Shown in pieces: positions 18,521-30,602 of a stretch of DNA of 64,000 bases (positions are counted from its first letter, which is position 1; the number at the start of each line of letters is the position of its first letter). The translations under genes were made by a program, and so were the position numbers. The stretch covers positions 930,001 through 994,000 of the forward strand of contig JARGXX010000095.1 in the NCBI GenBank assembly GCA_030374765.1, written 5' to 3'. The stretch comes from Agarophyton chilense (taxonomy: Eukaryota; Rhodophyta; Florideophyceae; Gracilariales; Gracilariaceae). The notes beneath the pieces are model-generated. The model saw only the letters and a program-made list of their open reading frames with translations, did not search any database and was not told the origin of the DNA.

Positions 18521-21500
18521 TCATCATACTCAGCCAAAAAAACTTCCATCGGCATTCTGACAGTGCAGAATACTACAGTTAACTAGCTGTGTTTTACGCA
18601 ACATTAACTTTAGCCGTGCTAATGATTCATAGTATCGCTGCACAAATTGTCGGTAGACCTTTCATAAGCCCAAAAATAGCTTCATTGCGTCTGTGTACAC
18701 GAATGTTAAGCTTCTCGCAAAGTTGGTGTTTGTGCTTCCTAAACAGCACGCTTTCCCGGCTTGATCACGTGTCCCAAGTAATTGGAAGTGCCAGCGAACC
18801 ATTCGCACTTCTTGAACTTCAAGGTGATACCTTCAGTCTGTAGTGCTTTAAAAATCCCCTCGACATAGAGTCATTAGTTTTTCACATCTTAGAAAAAGAT
18901 AATCACATCGTCCAAATAAACGAAATATGACTTGCATTTCTAGCTTGAGAGCTGGATGTCTAGAGTACGCTGGAAAGTAGATAATAAATTTGTTCAACAA
19001 AAGAGCATTCCTTTGAAATGGTAGAGAACGGAATGACACACAAATGCGCTCGTACTCTGGTTTTCTTTTTCGCCAAGCACCTATAAATATCCATAGTTGG
19101 CGTCCAAAGTGGTGATCACGTTTGCTTCTCTTTGTCAGTAATCAAATTCAGACATTAGAAACAACAGTTATTTATCCCTACTATTAATTGAGTTTAGTTT
19201 TCGATAATCAATACATAATCGTAAAAAACCATCAGATTTTGAAACCAAAACAATTGGTGAGGCCCAAACAGATTGAACTGCTTCTATGGCTTCTTCTTTG
19301 TAGTATAGTAATTCACACCACGGAGGTAATGATGTAACGTCTTGGACCTAGATTGTTGCCGGCATGCCGCGTGTACTGCAGTGGTTTAGTGTGCAATTAG
19401 TAAAGATTTTCGACAATTTTATATAAGATATATATGATTAAGTAGAGAGGTAGGCGCACTTGAAGTGCGCCTCCCCGTGGCAACGTGGTGAGGAGTGCCA
19501 CTGTAGGTCGGGTGGCCGGTGAGACATATATCTTCACCAAGCATGGCCACACCGGTCACTATTGTGAAGTGAAGCACCTACTAGACTACTATCACCTCTT
19601 TTGGTTTCGACAGTTGAACATAAATTCAAGTCTAACGTCCTTACGGTTTGGCGGACACGCTTGCACTGTGAATCACCTTCTATCAACGTGATATCAGTAC
19701 GCCCACCGTTCCTGTTGCACCCTTCAGTGGTTGGTGCTGCCACACCTTGCAGGTATCTTGAATCTCCGTCTCCTAGTTCGAGCCCGTTGCGCGCTCCTTA
19801 GAACCGACAGGTCTTACACCCTCACTACCGTTTTGATTTATAACACATTCTTACTGCATCTTGTTGAAGTGTTTCTCTACAATCCGGGGAGTTCGAGGTC
19901 CGGCCCTGTAGGGTGGTTGGGAGATGAGTCGAGATGCTGGAACAAAATAAATCTGATGGTCCGTACTGAAATCCTCCTAACTCTCAATTTCAAAAGGTGG
20001 CATACTTCTTAAGCATTGACTTGATTTTCGTTCTGTAAAGATCCGACACCTGTGCTAAAGCTAGCTCACCCACCAGGCTCTCTGGATCCATTGCGGAAGG
20101 CAGTTGATCTCCAGACGGAGTTTAAAGTTCTTGGTATATGTCACCAACATGGGTTAGTTCCAATACTTCTGCAGTAGAAAGATGAGTAGGGTCCACCATT
20201 CTGCGGTGAGGTAAATCTGATGCTACAACATGTTTATTCGGAATCTGATACTCGATATTGGTAATTTTACTCAACAGTATCCAAAAGGGTTTACCAGGTT
20301 TAATATGAACAATGCCGTAGGTGACTAGCAATTCACCAGGTTTGTACATTCGCGTATTCGGTGGAATTACCACGAGTTCATGTCGCCTGGGTCTGGGCCC
20401 TCAGTATTTTAGTCTTCTTAATTTGAGTCTTTGGTGGGAAAGGTCTTCGGGATTTCCCGTGCTCCATAGATAGTTGGAGTTGGGGTCTTTCACGGCATCG
20501 ACTGGGCAGTTGGCGAACAATTGGGACTGTGGAACCATCATCTTGTTCAATTAGTTTCCTTCGCGGGCCAAATGCTTGGGAAAACCTGTCGCAAGAACCA
20601 CATTCCAGCACCACTGCTGCAGCTAATTTATTCCACACGATGCAGTCAACTACGAATTCAAGGCGTCCTAATCGCTCTACGATTCGAACTGTTCCCATTG
20701 TCTTCACAGCATTTCTGTTCGCATCCCGGAGATCTGGATACATACCATATAGAGTACTTTTCGAGTCATAAGGGCCGATTTCCGATTCCCGTATAGAGTT
20801 CGTACCAGTACATTTCTCCAGGATTATCAAGTAACCAGTGAACGGATTCCTGACAGAGAGGATGTCGGTATAGACCTTATAATTCCTTTTTGTCATTACT
20901 ATGAGGTAAACAATTCGTTTCGACGGACAAGTATAAATTCTCCACGGACAATTTAACTAACAGTCAAACTTTTCTCGATTTTGGAGCAACGGATTATTTC
21001 CGTTCAGAGAACATTTTTGGAGGCCTGAAGTGAATCTTCGGCTTCCAAGCTTGGGAGCAGGGGTGGGATCTCTCCCTGCTCAGCACTAAAGAATAGACGA
21101 GTGCCGATCGCCTAGGGGATCTCTCACTTTATTTTCTGGGTGCACCGGTTGATTCACCTCCATGAAAACCCTTCCTACTGCGGAAACGGGTTGCACTATA
21201 TCAGAACTCTGAAGAACAGGCTGGTCTATCTGGGGCATTAGTGTTTGAGAAAACCAACTTTTGGCTCTTCAATACATTCCAGTTGTTACGACGCTCTTTT
21301 CCGCTTCCGAAATTTCTTCATAATTCGTTGTGATACGATTCAGATCTTTGCAAGACGCACACATTTTGCACTCAAACGGTATTTTCCATAATTTGAATAG
21401 AAATTCAAACCCATACGACAGATTGAAACCATGGGTTGTGAACGTTGGTCCGTACGAGTGTACAACCATCCCGGTTTCCCCTTCTTATATCCTCCCTGAA

Positions 21501-23960
21501 GAGGTACTGTTTGTGGGCGGTACATTGGGAGACAACCATCCACTCTTATACAGGCATCTTCGTCTTCATACTTCGAGTGTCGTAGGTTCACTGTTGGTAC
21601 AGATGAGTCCTGGTACTCTATTAAATGGAACACCTCCTCATGCGATTTTCTTCCTCCTGATAAGAATCACGAATTTCGAAACTCCACTGGACATTCGAGG
21701 TGCAGCAGTTTTCTGCTCGGAATGACTCTTGCAAAGCTCTCCTCTTGATCTTGTAGCAAACAAAAGCCTCTGATAGGCGGATGTGACCATGCGCTTTTAA
21801 TGGATCTTCTCAGCTTGAGAAAATTGAAATAACTCCAAAAGAGGACCTTTCCATTCTTTTCCCAGCATCGATCTACCAAGAATTTGATGTTCGGGTCCAA
21901 ATCGTTGATGTTTATGGTGGTGATCATTTTCTACCTCTAGTGGACAATTGCGCAGCAGACAGAAGCTTTGGTAAGCCTTGAGCTGTGCTGAGCTTCGCCC
22001 TTCTAACAATTCTGAGATACGTACCATAGATCTAGGATTGCCTGACGTAAGGTATTGAAAGTCGCGTAACTGCGCAGCATGTACTGTACCGCCCCTGGGC
22101 AGGATGTAACGCCGCCTTCATCTACTGTCAGTGATCTGCAAACAGAACGATATTGCTCCAAATAAAAGCACTTTAGGAAGTGAGGTAAAGACATAAACGC
22201 TTATGGTTCAAAGATTTTTGAAGTGTCCGCTTCGGCAACGAACGGAGTCAGATACTTGTGAACAAACAGGGTTAGATATTCGTCAACGAGATTGGGGATT
22301 TTAGCATCAAAGGCCAAATCATTAAGGGCGATTGGAAATCGTTTGATATGCTCCCTCACCTTCTCTGTGATCCAAAATGAGTGCCAAAACAATACATAAA
22401 TAATAGCAAGTGGTCAGCCACTTAGCCGAATCACAGTACGGGTATGGTCTCTCTTGAAATTCTAGCTATAAAGGGTAGTAAAACCTGCCACGTGGGTCGA
22501 CTCAAAATGTGTCGTAGCCAGTACGAAATCCTCTATGAAGGGCCGCAAATGCGCGCGCCGTGGCAAATTACTAGACCCATGCCAACACGTAACCCACCAA
22601 TATATCATTCCTGTAAGCATTGTAAGCGAGACGCCGCGTCATATCTTCCTATCGACCATACTTCTCACTTATGAGTTCCAACCGCGACTTTGCGATAAAT
22701 TATCCTATCCATTCGGTCAATTAAGAATAATACTACCTTCAGGCTTCTCGCAGGTGTCACGGAGAGCGATAATGACCAATTTAATCACACAATTATTGTC
22801 GTGGGGCCTCAAGATGTATTGCACGACTTTGGACCAGCACGTGACTCATCTTTCGGAGGCTGGGAATGAACCTCTCACAGAGTTGTGCAGGTCCCCAGTT
22901 CTACCACGTGAAAAGTACGATAGCCCAATATAAACCTAACCCTCATTAATATCAAGTATGCCGGCTTCCCTAAGAAAACGTGCAAGAAAAGCCAACACCA
23001 AGATGGTGTCATCTCCAGACAAAGAATGGTTACAGAAGGAAAGCTGAATACGTTTTATGCAGTCCTTAACCTTACCCGTGCCTCGGGGTAAACTATTTAA
23101 TGAGGATTCTTGCAGCTGAAAATATCGGTAAGATACCAGTTTCCTGTACAGGGGGTTGGTGCACTTCAGTTCCTTCAAACCAGTGTGGTTTCTTCCCTTT
23201 GTATGAGAGTGAACTACACTTTGGGTGGTAGAGGAACGTCTAGAATGAGACAGCTACCTTCGATGACAATCATCAGATATAAAATCTGGTGAAGTCGGCT
23301 CATTCGAATGGTTAGAGTTCCGTGCCGACAGAGAGAAATCCGAACAATCGGAATCGTAGTTTTCTTGATTCATACGGTTTCGATAGTTGTCACTTTTTCT
23401 CTTGAGCTTCGTCTTTGGCGAGACAGAAAGCGGCTCCTCTGGGACATATTCATCCATCAAGATGGTTTTATCTAACATCTGTTTCCGAGGACTGACACGA
23501 TGGAATCCAGTTTCAAGATTCTTCACGTTAAAGGCCGGCCGACCAAAGCCTTCCAACAGTATGTTGACATCTGCCCGTAAAAGACGGAGGTGTTCGAACC
23601 GATCTTTCATAAATGAAGTATCTTACCTGACATGCCGGACTTTAAACTACTCCACGAGGTAACTTTAAGCTACGCTGATCTCAAAGAGCTGCTTTTGCTG
23701 GTCCGTATCATTATCAATTTGAAATCATTCTCGCTCGAGCGTTGCGAAATCTGCAGGGAATTGTATTTCCGCGGCCATATCTGGTTCAACACCAGTAATG
23801 TGTCCTTCATTCGACGCCTTCGGCAGTGAATTTCGACTTTTCGAGAAGCCCTGGACCTTAACTTTGGGTTTGAGGTTAAACTTAGATGACAAGCCCGTGA
23901 CGAATCTCTTCGAAGAACGGATATCCACGGCGGTGGTCACGTCGGGGACGGGACAGATCT
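18521..23960 (-). mobile_element. Old Ty3-type LTR retroelement fossil
   Basis: On the minus strand, in order from high to low coordinates, are regions related to gag (about 23.6-21.7 kb), protease (about 20.9-20.1 kb) and reverse transcriptase (about 19.3-18.6 kb). Each resembles the matching part of the fuller element at 26.5-37.6 kb at the protein level. It is heavily decayed, with many breaks, and lacks a recognisable integrase end. It is interrupted by a piece of the 14.1/18.0-kb repeat at 22,405-22,720. Judged by decay it is much older than the fuller element. Confidence 0.8.
22405..22720 (+). repeat. Partial third copy of the long repeat
   Basis: It matches the reverse complement of about 14,140-14,455, sharing gtcagccacttagcc, gggtatggtc, aaagggtagtaaa, cacgtggg, gcgcgcgccgtgg and cttatgagttccaaccg. 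It lies within the old Ty3 fossil, so it landed there after that element or came by rearrangement. Confidence 0.65.
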
Positions 23961-26506
23961 GCGTCTGGGATTGGTCGGCATCCAACGTCCATCGTGGCAA
24001 ATTAGAACAATTGAATCGGTATTCGAGTAAACAAAATACTTCCACAAACGATATCAAACCAAGAAATCAAGAAAAAATATCGAAACAGAGCTGACACGCG
24101 AATGTGGAGATCACCATGTAGACCAAAAACCGAAGATGGGCTTTACTCCGTCTAAGTCTAGAGACCACTTTGTGATGCAGGGCCCTGAGACCAAGTGACA
24201 TGAAAGAGTTCGTTATCTATCCCTCTGGGGGAGTAAAACAGCCACGGAGCCACTCCGATAATGCTCGACGAAGTCAGGGATAAGCCCGAGACAAACAAGC
24301 ACGACACGCGTATAGAGTATTGTGAAAGAAGTAGGTCTAATAGTATCGGTGCAAAGGGGTAGTCAGCAACCAGAGTGGGAGAAAGGAAAAGGGTTCGAGC
24401 AGTTTTTCGAACGGGGCGTAACGCACGAGAGTCAAAAGAGGCGAAATAAAAACCAATCTATACAGGGACGAAAACAATTTAAATAATAATTACAGACACC
24501 ATCGGCGGTAGTTGTTCTCTTGAAGGCGCTGGTTGGGTAGTTCTACTGTGGGTAACTGGGCACAACCTCCTACGAGAGTCGTAGCAAGCAAAAGTAGAAA
24601 AGACTTAGAGCCACAAAAACCCAGACAAGGGAGGATTTACTGAGTGGCAAGGCATGATCGCTGAGTCACTTTATAGAGTTAATTAAAAAAGTAAACTCCC
24701 TACCTTAATAGAAATAAAGCTTATACAATATGTCAACTAAGGAGCAATGCTGGGCTCACACTTACCCACCTCGCCTGCACAATCAACCAGTCTGGCAATG
24801 ATGCTACCTAATAGTGGAAAGATCCATCACAACAGGCAAGCGGTAAAAGTGCCTCAGTCGTAGGAAATCACTTTCAAAACTGTTGCCATTCAAAAGTGTA
24901 GATTTTAAATCAACTGAATTGAGCTGTTAGCTAACCCAAATTGAACTCCCTATCTCTTTGTATTTTCTGAATTCAGCTGTAAATCATACAAATGTTTGGC
25001 TTTTCAGAAGTAACATTTCCCAATGACTGTGATTTGTCTTCGCAGCTAAACCCAATGTGCCTACAAGGTTAATATACTGCGTAAAAAGCCCTTGTTGTTT
25101 CCAAATCCTATAGTTATAAAAGAGTATCCGGCTAAGCTATGCCAGAAGAGGTAGTTGAGAACGACAAACAAAAGTTCTTTGGATGGATAGCTACAATTTT
25201 AATGTCAGTGGGAACAAAGAACTTTGCAGCATGAAAACTTTTACTCGCGTCTTGCGACTAAGTGTTGTCATTCAGAAACCCGGATGATCCAATCAAAACT
25301 GGCGAACTATTTCCTGCATTACTGTATTTCCTTTTTGGTTGTTCGTTATTTTAATTATCCGAATTAAAGCAGCAGCACAAAATGGTTGTGACCCAGATTT
25401 CACTTTTGGGTTCCAAAGGCTGTATGTAACATTCCCGCCCCCCCCGCCATTTAGAAGAGCTTTAAAACAAATACCGAATATCATCTTTGCTTCATTTGGC
25501 GCGCTTGATGTTGCAAAAAGGTGCCCTGCTGCAAACAATTTGTCATAGATGACGGAGCAGTCTCTGTACCTAACTGTTTTTACCCATAGCTTACTGCGAT
25601 ATGATCATGGCATGCCGTGGCCGATTTATTGGTTGATTTCATTTTCGGCTCCATCCTTAATTGAGGCAAGACGTCACCCAAAATCGTCTACTCTGCACCA
25701 AGGTACGAGAAAAAGATGCTGGGTAATAAACAAAGAAGGTGGGTACCGCTGCCCTACCCACACGAAAAATGGAGGGAGTTTTCGTGTATTGCACGCGCCA
25801 TTTATAGAATCTGTCAGGGAGCTCAACTCATCTCCCGAAATCTTTTTGGCAATAATTTATTCTTCAATACTATTTTCCTTTACACGCCGGCGAATAGCAC
25901 CGGCCAGAAGACGGCACCATAGCGTTGAATAAATGTATTGCTACGCTCCACAGTGGTACAACCGCTGCAAAGGAAGAGAGACATTTGGGTTAGGACAATA
26001 AATTTCCGTATGTCTCGTTGCAGAGAGCGAAGACAGAGGCTCTCACTTCTGATTATACTGTGCGTTTCCAAAAATTATATCCCTTGACAAAAACTATGCC
26101 AAAAACGACATTTTATGTACATTAGAGGGAAGAAAAGCACATTGCAAAGATTCTCGGCAAGTGAGGCGTTGATGATCGCAAACGAGCCGCCATGTTGGGA
26201 AGCATGGTTTCGTCAAGCAGTGGTGCCAGCGAAAAAACAGTTACCGAAGTGTACCTGACTCCCTCAGTGGGTTCCTGTTTGAGAAATTCAATCAACCTTG
26301 ATGCCAAACCCAAGCCCAACCATACTCAAGTCAATCACTGTTACTCATAGTCGAAAATGTTGCGCTCACAAATATCACCCAATGCTAGCAGAGGTCGATC
26401 TACCGAAGAGTGGCTCTCTTTGGTCCTGCAGCTTCATTCAAACGCCCATTTTGGGAATCATCGAGTGGAAAACAACACAGATGTTAGCTCATCCTGCAAA
26501 TCTGGT
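23961..26506. other. Unassigned sequence between two retroelements
   Basis: About 2.5 kb with no supportable gene. Open frames at 25,293-25,932 are on both strands and show no family features. A C-rich run lies near 25,435-25,447. The 5' LTR of the reverse-strand fossil would be expected near 24-24.7 kb, but no matching pair was seen. Confidence 0.4.
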
Positions 26507-27394
26507 TGAAGGACAGTGCCCTTCAAGGGGGTTTCTTCGCAGGACTTAGAAGTTTCGCTCGCTTGAGGAATAGCTTGGGCTATGACAAGCTATACCGCTA
26601 TTGCGTGCTGACGGCCGGTTAGGACTGGAAGTGCACACTGGTGTAACACGTGGACTGCACGGATGCCGACGCTCGAGGGCGAGGCGTGCCACACGTGGCC
26701 CGGATTCTACCCAACGGTTAGTATTTTTTAGTAATTTTTAGTATTTATGTAGCTACGCTATCGCTATTAAGTGGCTATTTTTCGGGCACGCGCCCACTGT
26801 CAGGGGCCGCGCGCCATACTATTTAGGAAGTTGAGCACTGCTCCCCAGTAAACACCCTCTTGGGAGATCCCAAGGAGGTAGTCCTGGCTCTGAACTTTTC
26901 GCCTTCGGCGCATCTTTACCGCATACTGCGTGAGCGCCCGTCGCACATTAGTTCATCCACCCCTCTGTCGACCAGAGTGCTACCAACACCGTGGGTTCAT
27001 ATTTAATCGCCGACACTTGTCGTAGTCTCGCCCCTGTATAGGGTTTCGCCCCCATTTTCTTCTTGTTCTCCTTTTTGGCTCTCGTGAGTGGCCGCTCCAC
27101 TCACTCCGCTCGTCCACCTCATACGAGTGTTTCCTCGCTCCTTTTCCGATAATCGCAGTGGTACCGCTACGCATAGGATTGGTTACACCCCGGACTGTGC
27201 CGTGCTCACCTAAACACTCTAGGTACATCCCGCCGGATTGGCCTCGGTCTTACACCCGACTCCGTCGTGCCTTTCCAGAGTGGCTCTGTTTCTGTGCTCC
27301 GCTGGGACGCGTCTCCTCCGCCTGAGGCGTGTCTCTCAAGAGAGGAAGATCCCGAACATCTTCGTGGTGTCTCCGCTCCAAGCGTTGTCCTACG
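26507..27394 (+). repeat. 5' LTR
   Basis: 888 bp, paired with 36,744-37,630. It begins tgaaggacagtgccc and ends gcgttgtcctacg; beyond these points the two copies differ completely. Confidence 0.9.
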
Positions 27395-27757
27395 AACTGG
27401 TCTCCCGACTTAGAAGTTTAAGTCGGGCACACTCAGTCACAATTAATCGGAAAGAGGACTAACAAATTGAGGTTGATCTCAGTTGCCCTCTTTGAGGAAG
27501 TTTCTTGGCCCCACTAGCCGATCGGGTTTGGATACTCACGTGTATCGGACTCTGATCTCATGTCGTCCAGAGAGCTTCCGATGACGCAGAGTCAAACCGG
27601 TGCACCGGAACCCTCGCAACCATTCCGTATCCCGGTCCCTTCACGGTCTCATACCAGTGGATCGACTGGCGTGCCCGGTGGAAGGACCTCGAGACCTCTT
27701 GTCTCTGATTAGACACCCCCAGCAAGTGGAGCAGAACCGGCGTCTGCCACCGCCGTG

Positions 27758-29560
27758 ATGCTCTCCCCTGCTAGGGATGTCACCCCCCATCCCAGCTTTG
27801 CAGCTGTGGAAGAGCAACTCCGCTCTATGCGGGAAGTTCAAGTCATCTTTGCAGAGGAGTTCGATTCCCTTCGCAAGAAGGTAAACGACACTGCTACGCA
27901 GGATTTTTCTGAGGACCTCCGTGTCCTCCCTGCGAATGTGAACTCGATTCTAGAGTCCCTTGGTGGACCCTCGGCCTTTGTCAAGGACGTCGTGGACAAG
28001 TTCTCGCGCGTCCGAAGCCGTCTCGAGACGTTGGAACAAACCCTAATGTCGGGGGAGGATCCGGCCGAGCCGGTTGCAGTATCCCACAAGGGATGTAAGG
28101 AAGAGAACCGCCAGGCTCGAAAGAAGCGAAGTAACACGGATGCTGAACTGTCAGACTCCTCCTCCTTGGAGTCCGACTCTTCCGATTCATCGGTGGAAGT
28201 AGCTCGCCGTGAGCGTTCCTCACGCTCTAAGCGGTCAACAGCCACCTATGGTGTGATCCGCGCCCGCACGAAGGGAAGGAAGCACACAGGTTTGAAGGAG
28301 CTGAAACCGACCAATTCGCTCTTTAAGAAGCTCTTATCATACCGGTACTACCGTTTGGAGGAGTCCTCTTTGGATTGTACACCCCGTGGTACGGGAAGAG
28401 TGAGGGACTGCATTAAGCGAATGCAGCTCTCACTTTGCAACCAGTTGTTTTCTGGAGAAGACCAAATAATGGTGTTGGATTTCTTGGCACGCTTTTTCGC
28501 GGAAGCTGACATCCTTGGAATGAACGAGGGACAGGCCTACATTGCCTTACCGTACTTCTTACGTGGGCTTGCAGAAGACCAGTATCAGTCTGTCAGAGGT
28601 TCATCACGCGCCTCCGAAGGAGGGGTCACATGCTGGCCTGAAGCAGTTCAATACCTCCTGAGGTCGTATGCTACTAACTCCGCCATTAAGCAGGCTATAC
28701 TAGCCCTGTGGGACACTCGCCAACGTCCAGGCGAGTCGGAAACCGATTATTCGTCGCGCCTTAACAAGGCCTTCCACCGCTGTGGCAATGTTTACCCCGC
28801 TGAAGAGCATTGCACCATGTTTGTCGATGGTTTGGACCCGGCGATCCGGACTCTTGTTGCTCGACGTCGAGAAGATAGACCTAAAGTCACGTGTTTGGAA
28901 CTAGTGCAGTTCGCTCGTGCAGAAGGTAAAGCCTTGCGCGCACGCACTCCTGGATCCAGGGTTAGGTCCGCAAAAGCGTTGATGTTACAACCGGGTACCC
29001 CGTCAGCTTCGATGATCGACGAACAGGCCTCTGGGAGGGATTATGATAACGTGCAGCTAGCCCATAGAGAAGTTCATTCCATCCCGTCAACGGAGTTACC
29101 CTCAAACTTGGACGAGTCACAATACGTGATTGAGGATGACACGCTACTCTATGCGGATAATGGTCGCGTTCGTGCGCCACGCGTCCCACACGAGAGTGGT
29201 AATGTCTGCTTTTCGCGTCCTGATTGGAGAGATACCCGCCCCGCCGTGAAGTTCGCCGAGCCACGCCACCCAACACTGGCTTCAGGTCTGATTTGTCATC
29301 TCTGCTACAAACCAGGCCATACTTCTCCACAATTAGTGTTGTCTCTCCGAGAATGGGCACAAGTCGTAGTCAATTACGAGGCCCTATCCCCGGAGGACAA
29401 AGCAGCTGTTCCGATTGCATCGTATATCCGTGCTCGAACGGATGTTCCACGTCACATGTCGCTTCCCCGAGCTCGGGTGGTAGGTGCACCGGATTCCCGT
29501 GTCACCGACGTGGTCGGTCACCCCACCGCTTCTGCGGTACCTCCTGGACCTGATGCCTAG
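27758..29560 (+). CDS. gag-like frame of the chromovirus
   Basis: A single open frame of about 600 codons starts some 360 bp after the 5' LTR. The middle holds the capsid-like retrotransposon gag region (for example YFLRGLAEDQYQSVRG and YATNSAIKQAILALWD), preceded by a Ser/Asp-rich stretch. Near the end is a zinc-knuckle-like CHLCYKPGH. The same region is recognisable in the older fossil at 21.7-23.6 kb, so the two elements are related. Confidence 0.75.
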   Translation: MLSPARDVTPHPSFAAVEEQLRSMREVQVIFAEEFDSLRKKVNDTATQDFSEDLRVLPANVNSILESLGGPSAFVKDVVDKFSRVRSRLETLEQTLMSGEDPAEPVAVSHKGCKEENRQARKKRSNTDAELSDSSSLESDSSDSSVEVARRERSSRSKRSTATYGVIRARTKGRKHTGLKELKPTNSLFKKLLSYRYYRLEESSLDCTPRGTGRVRDCIKRMQLSLCNQLFSGEDQIMVLDFLARFFAEADILGMNEGQAYIALPYFLRGLAEDQYQSVRGSSRASEGGVTCWPEAVQYLLRSYATNSAIKQAILALWDTRQRPGESETDYSSRLNKAFHRCGNVYPAEEHCTMFVDGLDPAIRTLVARRREDRPKVTCLELVQFARAEGKALRARTPGSRVRSAKALMLQPGTPSASMIDEQASGRDYDNVQLAHREVHSIPSTELPSNLDESQYVIEDDTLLYADNGRVRAPRVPHESGNVCFSRPDWRDTRPAVKFAEPRHPTLASGLICHLCYKPGHTSPQLVLSLREWAQVVVNYEALSPEDKAAVPIASYIRARTDVPRHMSLPRARVVGAPDSRVTDVVGHPTASAVPPGPDA

Positions 29561-30589
29561 GCGTTGCCCGCTCAACGCCCTGAGCAGCCGCCTCCGGCGG
29601 AGCAGGCCCAGAAAAACTAAATGTGGCAGTCTCCTCTCAAGGAGGGGCGCCCTCAGAGTCGAGGTCGACGGCGCCCGAGGCGTCCAAGCCTCGCTCCCCG
29701 GTCAAAATTCTTTCAAGGAAAGAGGCCGTCAATGACGTGAACTCGGAACACTTTAGTGTTCTGCGTCGTCCGTGGAAACGGGTTTCCCATAACCGGTTCC
29801 CGGATAGAGTGCTGGTGATGGCCAAGAGAAACTACAAGGTCTATGCTGACCTTGGCCTTCCATCCCAGTTTATGGTGCAACACCTTACCGTCTTAGACAC
29901 CGGTGCCAGTCCGAACTTTGTCCTGGAGGAAGTGTTACCGCCTGCATTGCAGTCTAGGATCCGCCGCGACCACGTCCCAGAGGTCGCTGACGCGAACAAC
30001 AAACCGTTGGATACGGTGGGGTTCATAGAACTGGTAGTCCGCGTTGGCGCTCGTGTGGTGAAACTCGACTTCGTCGTATGTCGGAAATTAGCCACCCCAG
30101 TCTTCTTGGGTTGCGACTTTTGCGACAACTTCGTCAAAGCGATCTTCCCCTGCCAACGGCGTGTCGAGATGGAGGATGGATCGTCCACTCCGATCGTTCG
30201 TCGTCCGCTTAGGCGTTCCACGAAGAAGCATGTCCTGCTACCGGCAGCACAGGAACCTGGACCGGATAACCTTGAATCTAATAAGCTCCGCGTCGCAGCG
30301 TCGTTGTGCGTCCCGCCTGAGTCCCAAATGATGGTGAAAGTAACCTCCCGTCAACACGGACTCCGGGTCTTGCAACCATTGTCGTCACTTTATGACAGGC
30401 ACAGCCTCGCAATTGCGAATGGAATCGTCCATGTGGAGCCAAACCAACCGTTTCACGTGCTGATCGCCAATCTAGGGACTGTACCCCAGTATCTGGTAAA
30501 GAACCAAGTGATAGGGTCCGTCATGCCTCACCCCATCGCTATGGTGCCGACAAAGCTGACCGCAGCTGACGTTCTCGGACTCGTTCACT

Positions 30590-30602
30590 CTAAGGAGGGG
30601 GA
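30590..30602 (+). other. Internal polypurine tract 1
   Basis: ctaaggaggggga is identical to the 13 bases of the 3' polypurine tract and lies about 6.1 kb upstream of it. Confidence 0.55.

Noticed and set aside
25293-25932. Host gene between the two retroelements
   Set aside because: Overlapping frames on both strands, no motif, codon use unlike nearby genes.
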